A stretch of 64,000 nt of DNA, taken from NCBI GenBank assembly GCA_007859995.1, contig SMSL01000006.1:1-64000 (forward strand). The letters are read 5' to 3'. Below, piece by piece: positions 51,434 to 59,027 of this stretch; the stretch's first letter is position 1, and each line of letters starts with the position of its first letter. Below the pieces are notes generated by a model that searched no databases, was not told the DNA's origin, and saw only the letters and a program-made list of their open reading frames with translations. The stretch comes from Candidatus Brocadiaceae bacterium S225 (lineage in GTDB: Bacteria > Planctomycetota > Brocadiia > Brocadiales > Scalinduaceae). The position numbers and the translations under genes were made by a program.

Positions 51434-52228
51434 TTAAAACTTAACACCAGAGGTTATATAAGACTTGATCCTTTTGTCTGTGAATGACGAACAGCATAGT
51501 TTTTCTGAGTCTTGACATATGTTTTTCTTTCTTAGTACTGTTATCAGTATAGAGATTAGCATCTTGATTACATAAACAATGGTCTTCAGTCCGGTTGTCA
51601 TTGACTTTCCGTTCATTCGATCATACATGATTACCGGGATTTCTTTCACCTTAAACCCGGCAAAGATCAGGGTAATTATGGTATCCGCATCAGGATAATC
51701 ATAAGGGAAGTTGTCTACCTTAGAGAAGTAGTAAAATGCCCTGTGATTCAGAGCCTGAAAACCGGATGTCGAATCACTTATTTTCTGGCCCGTAATCAGG
51801 CTTGCAATCTTTGAAAAGAACTTGATTCCGATCTTTCTGGAGACAGGAACATCGTAGCTGCCTCCTTCCAGAAAGCGTGAACCGATAACAACGTCTGATT
51901 CCGAAGACAGTAATGCATCTATCATCGGCTTAATATATTTTGGATCGTGTTGCCCATCTCCGTCAATTTGTACGACAAGGTCATAGCCGTTTCTGACTGC
52001 ATATTTATACCCTGTCTGTATTGCTACGCCATATCCCATATTGAATGGATGTATCACCGAATTATAATCATTAAACGAGACAATCTCCTCGGTTCGATCT
52101 TTCGAACCGTCTATTATCATCAGGACATCAATGCCAGATGCATATTTTTCCAGTCCCTGCAGCACTCTCACAATGTTTGCCTCTTCTTTGTATGAAGGCA
52201 CAATTATCAATATTTTTGGTGTGTCCAT
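51434..52228 (-). CDS. Polyprenyl-phosphate-type glycosyltransferase family 2
   Basis: A 264-residue GT2 resembling dolichol/polyprenyl-phosphate mannosyltransferases. Motifs are KILIIVPSYKEEANI (start), IDGSKDRTEEI, QIDGDGQHDPKYI (DXD, near residue 93), and SRFLEGG (near 117). It lacks strong membrane helices except one near residue 220-235. It would load a sugar onto polyprenyl phosphate on the cytoplasmic face, and the GT39-like enzyme (48796) could then use that lipid-linked sugar outside. It lies 63 bp upstream of the DUF2304 gene. Confidence 0.88.
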   Translation of the reverse strand: MDTPKILIIVPSYKEEANIVRVLQGLEKYASGIDVLMIIDGSKDRTEEIVSFNDYNSVIHPFNMGYGVAIQTGYKYAVRNGYDLVVQIDGDGQHDPKYIKPMIDALLSSESDVVIGSRFLEGGSYDVPVSRKIGIKFFSKIASLITGQKISDSTSGFQALNHRAFYYFSKVDNFPYDYPDADTIITLIFAGFKVKEIPVIMYDRMNGKSMTTGLKTIVYVIKMLISILITVLRKKNICQDSEKLCCSSFTDKRIKSYITSGVKF

Positions 52229-52298
52229 AATTCACAATCCTTATTTTCACAATAGTGCAATAATAATCTCTTATAAGAGTTTCGTATAAAATATTTGT

Positions 52299-53417
52299 CT
52301 AACATGACAGCTCTAAATCTTTTGATAAATGTGTAGTTTCAAGTGTTTGTGCGTAAGCAATTGCTTCCGGTAAGAATTCGTCTGTAAAGTAAGACCCTAT
52401 ATTGTTAACATCTTTAACTGATGGGTCTTTACACACTTTGCAAATATCCGGAGGATTTCCTGTGAGTAGCATGTATCTCATATTTGCATACCAGTCATTG
52501 TTCCAGATATCCATGAATCTGTTTCTGACAATGTTCCCATCAAAATCCATATTCTTATAAGATCCGCAGGGCTCGATTCCTTCGACACCCAATATCGCAT
52601 GATTCCATAAAAATCTACAATTTTTCCACGCTTCTTTGTGTCCATTGTTTCCTTCATCACAACTGGATTCTGCGGTAAAGTATCTGGGTATGATTAGTTT
52701 AATATCATATTCTTTTGCAAGTACTTCTGCTTTCTGAAGAAATGTATTGCATTCTGTTTTGTGGAAGTAAAGGCTTTCCTCGATCAGTTCAGGACTGCTT
52801 ACAATTAGATGCGAACATGCAACACCCTGGCATCCAAGATCCATTGCCAATTTAATAATATCAGGCAGTTCTTGAATGCTTCGCTTCATAAGTATTGGAT
52901 TTAACCAGATATGTGGATATTGGTTGTTAGTAGATTTTTTAAGATCACTTAAAGTCCTTATGTTCTCACATACCAATTCAAACTCTGCACCCTGACGAAT
53001 TGATTCAAATGTTTGTTTTGTTGAACCGCCAAAACTTATGTGTATTTCACTGCAAAACCCTAATAGCAGTTTCGAAATCTGAGGAGTAAGTAGAGTTCCG
53101 TTAGTTATTAACTCAACTATTATATTGTTTTCTCTGCATACGTTTAGTATCGGCACAATGTCTGGGTTTAACAAAGATTCTGCATTGCCGGCAAGGTTTA
53201 CGAGCTTGAGTCTGTTTAAGTCGGTACCATTCAGAACAGTGACAAAGTCTTCTACTCTTAGAAATTTGCCCGCATTATTGTCTTTCACGTAACTATTCTT
53301 CCCCCTGCACATAATACACTTTATATTACAAGATGTTGTAAGCTCAATATTTAACCTTTCAGGGCCGGGTACGTGTTTGGTCAATATGTTTATGTGATTA
53401 TTGTTGAAATAGATCAT
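52299..53417 (-). CDS. Radical SAM/SPASM protein
   Basis: A 372-residue protein. Radical SAM ligands are C30, C34 and C37 (TTSCNIKCIMC). NLAGNAESLLNPD near residue 75 is the SAM-binding segment. SPASM-type cysteines lie in KNCRFLWNHAILGVEGIEPCG (around residue 265) and DICKVCKDP (around 325). It is the tenth radical SAM gene here and is separated from the main group by ~9 kb of sugar genes. It starts 24 bp downstream of the TPR-GT4 gene's stop. Confidence 0.86.
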   Translation of the reverse strand: MIYFNNNHINILTKHVPGPERLNIELTTSCNIKCIMCRGKNSYVKDNNAGKFLRVEDFVTVLNGTDLNRLKLVNLAGNAESLLNPDIVPILNVCRENNIIVELITNGTLLTPQISKLLLGFCSEIHISFGGSTKQTFESIRQGAEFELVCENIRTLSDLKKSTNNQYPHIWLNPILMKRSIQELPDIIKLAMDLGCQGVACSHLIVSSPELIEESLYFHKTECNTFLQKAEVLAKEYDIKLIIPRYFTAESSCDEGNNGHKEAWKNCRFLWNHAILGVEGIEPCGSYKNMDFDGNIVRNRFMDIWNNDWYANMRYMLLTGNPPDICKVCKDPSVKDVNNIGSYFTDEFLPEAIAYAQTLETTHLSKDLELSC

Positions 53418-53441
53418 TTTGTCTCCATATTATCATTCCAA

Positions 53442-54803
53442 TCAAGTGCAAACTCCTGATTCTCCAATCTGTTTGCCTGCTGAATCAGGATGGTTGATAC
53501 CTTCCTTACACATTTGTGTAATTATTGTATCTATACTTTCTGTTTGTTTTTCCAGACTGTAGTTTGTTTCAATAAATGTCCTATATTCAGCTGGATCATA
53601 GTTCTCTTCCGTAGCCATACTGACAAATTCAGGGATTGTATTCCAAATATATTTTTCAGGATAAATACCCCTTGCTCCAACAAAATTGTGAATAAGAGGT
53701 TTCAGCCCTCTTGCCATGGCCTCTGTCAACCCAACAGGATGGCCTTCAAGTAGACTTGAACAGACGATGTATTGTTTGTCTTCAAGCCAGCCAGCCACAT
53801 CTTTTATCTTTCCATCATAAATAAAGTTATCTTCCAGGCCCAATTCCTGGATCATCTGCGAATAGTAATACCTGTACCTTGGCTCCTGGAAGTCACCGGC
53901 CATGAACAGGCGGTATTCATTGTCTTTCTGAACGAGTTCTCTAAAAGCGTGTAATAACAGCATTGGTCCCTTTTTGTAAGTAATACTGCCAAAAAAGGCT
54001 AAATCTTTACCTCTGACACTGCCTTTCATAGAAAACTTATCCATATTTATGCCATTAGGTACAACATGGATATTACCGACCATCTGTGGCAGATCCGGTA
54101 CTTGTTGAATGACAATATCCTTAATGTGTTCTGCGACGAATATTAAAGCATTGATATTTTTCCAGTTAATCTTATTGACAAAACCACCGAAAGCTTCATA
54201 GCTGTGTAATCGACAGATTGTCTGTTTCTCCTTGAGAATGTTGTCCGGATGATTGGTCAGGTTTATAGTTAATTCATTTGCCCACTCAAGCCAGACAACA
54301 TCAGACCATCTAATGGTTGAATCAATTTCCTTAACATTTGTACTGTAACACACCCTTACTTCATAGCGAGCCTTAAGAAAGTCAACAATGTCTGCTAAAA
54401 ATGATTCAAGTCCTCGTGGGCAGATTATAGCCACTTTGCGTCTATCTTCACTATGAGTACAGATATTTTTAAGAAGGCTTGTTATTTCTTCATCATCCGA
54501 ACATCTGATTGCTACACTTTCTAAAAGAGGCTTAGCTATGTGGAGCTGATTAAGGCTGCTTAGCAAGTCAGTATAATTTATTATGGCGTCCTTGTAAAAA
54601 GGGTCAATTTCCAGAGACCTGGTAAAATAATCAATGGATTTCTCTATATCATCATTCTGGAAAGCAATTACACCAAGATTGTTGTAGGCTTCATTACAGT
54701 TAGAGCCGTTTTCTATCAACGATAAAAAGCACTTCTCCGCCTCATCAATCTTACCATCCGCAAATAATGTTTCACCTTTACTAAGTGTATCGTTCATTCT
54801 CAT
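53442..54803 (-). CDS. TPR-GT4 glycosyltransferase fusion
   Basis: A 453-residue protein. Residues ~5-100 are about three TPRs (EAYNNLGVIAFQNDDIEKSI; LEIDPFYKDAIINYTDLL). Residues ~120-440 are GT-B family 4: donor-domain AFFGSITYKKGPMLLLHAF (~residue 265-285), the conserved E-x7-E region SSLLEGHPVGLTEAMARG (~residues 345-362). The TPR-first layout mirrors the TPR-last layout of 48796. TPR-GT fusions are frequent where the acceptor is a protein such as flagellin. The ATG two codons in is an alternative start. Confidence 0.82.
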   Translation of the reverse strand: MRMNDTLSKGETLFADGKIDEAEKCFLSLIENGSNCNEAYNNLGVIAFQNDDIEKSIDYFTRSLEIDPFYKDAIINYTDLLSSLNQLHIAKPLLESVAIRCSDDEEITSLLKNICTHSEDRRKVAIICPRGLESFLADIVDFLKARYEVRVCYSTNVKEIDSTIRWSDVVWLEWANELTINLTNHPDNILKEKQTICRLHSYEAFGGFVNKINWKNINALIFVAEHIKDIVIQQVPDLPQMVGNIHVVPNGINMDKFSMKGSVRGKDLAFFGSITYKKGPMLLLHAFRELVQKDNEYRLFMAGDFQEPRYRYYYSQMIQELGLEDNFIYDGKIKDVAGWLEDKQYIVCSSLLEGHPVGLTEAMARGLKPLIHNFVGARGIYPEKYIWNTIPEFVSMATEENYDPAEYRTFIETNYSLEKQTESIDTIITQMCKEGINHPDSAGKQIGESGVCT

Positions 54804-54830
54804 GTTCCTCCATTTATTAAGGGTGTGTAA

Positions 54831-56525
54831 CTAGTGTATTGAGCAATAGTCTGCCTCCTGCGGGAGATTCAACTCTTTCTCATATGTATTGTGCGATTGT
54901 CTATAGTAGTCAGTACAGGTATTAACATCGTTATGTATTTCAGATTTATTATTACAGTTACACTCAAGGCATTTGACCCCTTCATTTAACATTTTATATT
55001 GTTTGTTGCAGTTACTACAGGTAGCTACGTCATTCTGGAAATATAAACGGTTACTGCATTCACAGACCCAACCACTAATTTTTGCCGGATTCCCCAGTAC
55101 CAAGGCGTGGTTTGGCACATTCTTAGTAACTACTGCTCCTGCTCCTATAAATGCATATGTACCTATTGTGTTTCCACATACAATTGTAGAATTTGCGCCT
55201 AGAGTGGCACCTTTCTTCACAAGCGTGTTCTGGAACTCATGTTTTCTGGAAATATGACTACGGGGGTTTATAACATTTGTGAAGACCACGGAGGGGCCGC
55301 AAAACACATCGTCTTCAAGAAACACTCCGGAATATACTGAGACATTGTTTTGTATCTTTACGTTGCTGCCAATCTTTACATCCGAAGAGATCACGACATT
55401 CTGACCAATATTACAATTATTTCCTATTTGTGCTCCAGGCATTACATGACTGAAGTGCCATATCTTTGTTCCATGTCCTACCGGACTTCTCTTATCTACT
55501 ATGGCGGTTTCATGAGCGAAGAAAGAATTCGAATGACTATTTCCATTAAGATCGATTGCGGTACCATGGAGTCTTAAGGAATCCTGACAAGCATTCAATA
55601 CTTTTAAAACATTTATTCCGTTGAAACCGTCTGATTTTGGTATTGTATCTGATGCGATACAACTTAAAAAATGTTCACATTCTTTTTTAAGCGGTTCACT
55701 ATGGTCAAGCGGTACAAGAGTAATTCCATTTTTTCGTGGGACAGGTTGACGGTTAATCCAGTCAACTCCTTTATCATGTATCTGTAATTTGCCCTGGGCT
55801 AGAGTGTCGTCAAACAGTGCCATTTTCTTATCGCCAACGATTATCAGCTTCTGCTCTTTGTCCGGGTGTAGCCAACTAACGAATATATGGCCTTTGACGC
55901 CACTTTTAAACGAGAGCATGGTCATTGTCACGTCTGTTATATCCTGATTAAGATAGTTGCCTCCCTGGGCCATAACCTGACAGGGCATCTCATCCAATAA
56001 AAAGAGCATTGCCGAAATGTCGTGGGGGGCAAAGCTCCATAGTATGTTTTCCTCACTGCGGATTTTGCCAAGATTCAGACGATTAGAGTAGATATAGTTA
56101 ATCTTTCCCAGTTCGCCTGAGTTTATTATTTCTTTCAATTTTATTATTGCAGGATGATAGAGAAGTATGTGTCCTGTCATCAACTTCAGGTTTTGACTCA
56201 AAGCCAATTGTTGAAGCTCCTCAGCTTCGTTCACGTATAAAGCCAGTGGTTTTTCTACAAAGACATGCTTGTTGGCTAATAATGTCATCTTTGCCATTTC
56301 GAAATGTGTTTCTGCTGGTGTGGCAATGACTACTGCGTCAATAGCAGGATTTTGAAGTACGTGCTGGAATGAACACTCAACTTCCACCTCCGGATATTTT
56401 TCCTTAAATGTGCTGAGAGTAGAAGGATTACTATCGCAAATAGTATGTAGTACTCCTAATTCATTAAAATTACGAACCAGGTTTTTACCCCAATATCCTG
56501 ATCCTATTACAGCAATATCAGTCAT
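54831..56525 (-). CDS. Gfo/Idh/MocA oxidoreductase fused to hexapeptide acyltransferase and zinc ribbon
   Basis: A 564-residue multidomain protein. Residues 1-~330: NAD-binding [17 protein letters not shown] and the conserved EKP (FVEKPLAL, ~residue 91), a WlbA/WbpB-like sugar dehydrogenase. Residues ~335-485: left-handed beta-helix acetyltransferase ([23 protein letters not shown] and hexad repeats; [13 protein letters not shown] at the end), WbpD/WlbB-like. Residues ~487-520: CxC...CxxC zinc ribbon ([17 protein letters not shown]), followed by a Cys-rich tail. In Bordetella/Pseudomonas these are separate steps of UDP-2,3-diacetamido uronate synthesis, with a DegT aminotransferase between them; the DegT at 44847 is a candidate partner. 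Confidence 0.88.
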   Translation of the reverse strand: MTDIAVIGSGYWGKNLVRNFNELGVLHTICDSNPSTLSTFKEKYPEVEVECSFQHVLQNPAIDAVVIATPAETHFEMAKMTLLANKHVFVEKPLALYVNEAEELQQLALSQNLKLMTGHILLYHPAIIKLKEIINSGELGKINYIYSNRLNLGKIRSEENILWSFAPHDISAMLFLLDEMPCQVMAQGGNYLNQDITDVTMTMLSFKSGVKGHIFVSWLHPDKEQKLIIVGDKKMALFDDTLAQGKLQIHDKGVDWINRQPVPRKNGITLVPLDHSEPLKKECEHFLSCIASDTIPKSDGFNGINVLKVLNACQDSLRLHGTAIDLNGNSHSNSFFAHETAIVDKRSPVGHGTKIWHFSHVMPGAQIGNNCNIGQNVVISSDVKIGSNVKIQNNVSVYSGVFLEDDVFCGPSVVFTNVINPRSHISRKHEFQNTLVKKGATLGANSTIVCGNTIGTYAFIGAGAVVTKNVPNHALVLGNPAKISGWVCECSNRLYFQNDVATCSNCNKQYKMLNEGVKCLECNCNNKSEIHNDVNTCTDYYRQSHNTYEKELNLPQEADYCSIH

Positions 56526-56544
56526 TTTTTTCCCTTATAATAAA

Positions 56545-57156
56545 TTAAATTTCAGAGTCGTTTAATTTCTTCAGCATATTTCTTGCTTCTCGATGGCCTG
56601 GATCTATATTTAATGCTTTCTCCAGATATGTTTGAGCATTTTTCATGTCATTCTTCTTTTGGTAACACATTCCCAGGATAAACATTGCTTCTGTATTTGA
56701 ACTTTCCATATTGAGGAAACGTTCTATTAGTGAAACAGCTTCATCAGTTCTTTCCAGGTTAAAAAGTAATTTTCCTAAATTGAACAGGCTGCTCGAATGG
56801 TCATTATCTATTTCCAGCGCTTTTAAAAAAAACAATTCAGACTCATAATAAGTCCCTCCGAGGTAATATACAATTCCCAGATTGCAATAGTGCTCAGCAA
56901 TATCAGGTTCCAGTTCAATTAGTTTTTCCAGATTTTTAATTGACTCATGTGTTCTTTGCTGAGTCGCTTGAAGTATTCCAAGATTATGGTAGCTCTGAGG
57001 GTGTTGAGGGTTTAATTCAATTGCTTTTAAAAAGTTTTCTTCAGCTTTTTGCATTTCTCCTGCTTTAGCTAAACGTGTGCCGGTCTCATTCAGTGAAATA
57101 ACAGACTCTGCTTCTAATGAGTCAATATTTGTAAATAAATTTTCTGCGGTTTTCAT
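56545..57156 (-). CDS. TPR protein
   Basis: A 203-residue protein built of about five tetratricopeptide repeats from residue ~20 to 195 (AIELNPQHPQSYHNLGILQAT; LIELEPDIAEHYCNLGIVYYL; ALEIDNDHSSSLFNLGKLLF). It has no signal peptide and is presumably a cytosolic adaptor. It sits between the glycan locus and csrA, reading the same way. It has no enzymatic domain, but TPR modules occur in two glycosyltransferases here, so it may assemble them. Family-level function is unknown. Confidence 0.88.
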   Translation of the reverse strand: MKTAENLFTNIDSLEAESVISLNETGTRLAKAGEMQKAEENFLKAIELNPQHPQSYHNLGILQATQQRTHESIKNLEKLIELEPDIAEHYCNLGIVYYLGGTYYESELFFLKALEIDNDHSSSLFNLGKLLFNLERTDEAVSLIERFLNMESSNTEAMFILGMCYQKKNDMKNAQTYLEKALNIDPGHREARNMLKKLNDSEI

Positions 57157-57219
57157 GAAATCTCCTTTATCGCCTGCAATTTAAATTTCTTCATATCTAT
57201 CCTTTAAAATGGAATCTTT

Positions 57220-57450
57220 CTATACTTCAGGCGTTCTACCAGAGAAATCGATAAAATCAATTATACCTGAAGAGGAAGACTGAGTATTTGCCTCTTTGAT
57301 TTTCAAAAAGACTTCCTCTCTGTATATAGTCAATTCTTTTGGTGCAATAACACCTATTTTGATATTGTTTTTATTGATCTCTACAACCGATATTTGTACA
57401 TTTTCATCAATTATGATGCTTTCACCTAACTTCCTTGTTAGTATGAGCAT
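57220..57450 (-). CDS. csrA: Carbon storage/translation regulator CsrA
   Basis: A 76-residue RNA-binding protein that represses translation by binding GGA sites in leaders. MLILTRKLGESIIIDENVQISV (residues 1-22) and the IKIGVIAPKELTIYREEVF core with the conserved RNA-contacting Arg near residue 44 are complete. The C-terminus is about 15 residues longer than E. coli CsrA (TQSSSSGIIDFIDFSGR), a feature seen in fliW-linked CsrA. It lies 47 bp downstream of fliW, its protein antagonist. The AGGAAGG ribosome-binding sequence precedes the ATG and could be an autoregulatory CsrA site. Confidence 0.94.
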   Translation of the reverse strand: MLILTRKLGESIIIDENVQISVVEINKNNIKIGVIAPKELTIYREEVFLKIKEANTQSSSSGIIDFIDFSGRTPEV

Positions 57451-57497
57451 TTATCACCTTCCTGGTTATATGGTTTTGATTTCTTGCTAATGAATAC

Positions 57498-57932
57498 CTA
57501 ATTATTTACATTATCCATTACGTAAAAATGTATTGGGTACTTTTCATCATACAGAATGAGTTGTTTTGCTATCTTTTTTTCAGGGTTATAAATAATTGGA
57601 GCCCTCAAATTAGTCCTGATTGATGCTAACGTTTGTGAAACTACCATAAGTGTCATGACAAGGGCTTCATCAAGACTTTTCAAATTTATGTCATCAAGAT
57701 CAAGATTTTGTAAATTAATTGAATAATTGTCGTCTACAGAGAACGGAGATACAACGGGAAATGCCAGATTTGGGTCATTAATAGATTGAAGCCAGAATGT
57801 GGGGAATATAGATTCATTCTCCATGAGAAGATATTGTCTGCAATCATCAAAGCCCAGAATCGGTTTTGTAAAATGAATTATTTCTTCATCTTTAACTTTG
57901 ACTTCACCGAATAGCCGTGTTTTTAATAACAT
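57498..57932 (-). CDS. fliW: Flagellar assembly factor FliW
   Basis: A 144-residue FliW. It binds either CsrA (releasing repressed mRNAs) or flagellin, coupling flagellin export to translation. IIHFTKPILGFDDCRQYLL near residue 20, the FPTFWLQSINDPNLAFPVVSPF motif (~residues 44-65) and the C-terminal TNLRAPIIYNPEKKIAKQLIL region match the family. It sits next to csrA and below flgL, the usual fliW-csrA arrangement. Spacing to flgL is about 170 bp and may hold a separate promoter. Confidence 0.93.
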   Translation of the reverse strand: MLLKTRLFGEVKVKDEEIIHFTKPILGFDDCRQYLLMENESIFPTFWLQSINDPNLAFPVVSPFSVDDNYSINLQNLDLDDINLKSLDEALVMTLMVVSQTLASIRTNLRAPIIYNPEKKIAKQLILYDEKYPIHFYVMDNVNN

Positions 57933-58103
57933 GGTTCTTTTTAATAGACTTCAAAGGGATCGATACTGGAAAATATCATATCCACCCGAATCTACACCTT
58001 TATAAAAAAAGTTCAAATTATAACTCTCCATCTATTATGGTTAAGGCGGAGACGAGATAAACATATTGTCTTTCTGTCATATGTGACACATACAAGTTTA
58101 TTA

Positions 58104-59006
58104 TTAGAGATAGTTCAGTATAGATGTCTTAAAAATATATGAGCCAGACGACAATGATGCCTCAAAGATATTCTGCTGTTCTGTAAGTTTCAAAACCAGT
58201 TCCGCTATGTCCGCACTTTCTGCGGATGCTAATACTTCCTGGAGTGAAAGCTTTGTATCCGTAATCCTGTTGCCAGTTAATTCCAGAGTGTTGGAAATAC
58301 CTCCTGCTTTTGCTATAGAGTTTAGAATGTTCTGTGATGCGTTGTCCAGATTGCCCAACTCGTTTCTTGCAAATGTTATTGATCCATCCGACAAGTTGTC
58401 TCGTATTTTTATAATTGTGTCAAAAAGGTTTGAGCTTACAAATACTTCATCACCTGTCAGATTAACTACAGTATTTATATTTGGTCCGACATTGTATTCA
58501 ATGGTTTCTCGATTCCCATTATAAGTTACTGCAGAAATATCTCCACTGGAGTTACGTGTCGGTACAAATGGCTCGGTTGATGTTTCAGTGCCCGCAAAGG
58601 TAAAACGTCCCAACCGCTGAGCATTTGCGCTTTGCATTATAGTTTCCAACAGCTGGTTTATTTCGTTTGCAATTATCGTTCTGCCACCCTGGTCAGTTGA
58701 ATCACTAACACCCTGCATTGTTAATTCTGTTATTCTTACCAATATGTCAGATGTGTTTTGAAGAGCAGAAGCACTGAAATCTAAAGATTGCGTTGCCGTC
58801 TGAATGTTTGATGCATACTGATCAAGCATGAGATCTTCTGATCTTAAGCTTAGAATTTTTCTGGCACCTGCAGGATCATCGGAAACGCGGTTCACTCTCT
58901 TCCCGGTTGAAATTTGTTCCTGTAGCCGGCTCATGTTAGAGGTGCTCTTCTGAACATTTGCTAGTGTATTACTTATAAATGTTTCGAGGTTTACTCTTGT
59001 ACTCAT
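58104..59006 (-). CDS. flgL: Flagellar hook-filament junction protein FlgL
   Basis: A 300-residue flagellin-like junction protein between hook and filament. N-terminal coiled-coil (NLETFISNTLANVQKSTSNMSRL...RVNRVSDDPAGARKIL, residues ~5-55) and C-terminal coiled-coil (residues ~255-300, ending in TSILNYL) are the D0/D1 segments. The centre is the short variable domain. It follows flgK by 21 bp and is the last structural gene of this run. Confidence 0.92.
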   Translation of the reverse strand: MSTRVNLETFISNTLANVQKSTSNMSRLQEQISTGKRVNRVSDDPAGARKILSLRSEDLMLDQYASNIQTATQSLDFSASALQNTSDILVRITELTMQGVSDSTDQGGRTIIANEINQLLETIMQSANAQRLGRFTFAGTETSTEPFVPTRNSSGDISAVTYNGNRETIEYNVGPNINTVVNLTGDEVFVSSNLFDTIIKIRDNLSDGSITFARNELGNLDNASQNILNSIAKAGGISNTLELTGNRITDTKLSLQEVLASAESADIAELVLKLTEQQNIFEASLSSGSYIFKTSILNYL

Positions 59007-59027
59007 TTTAGTAAAGGTCCTTTTTAA

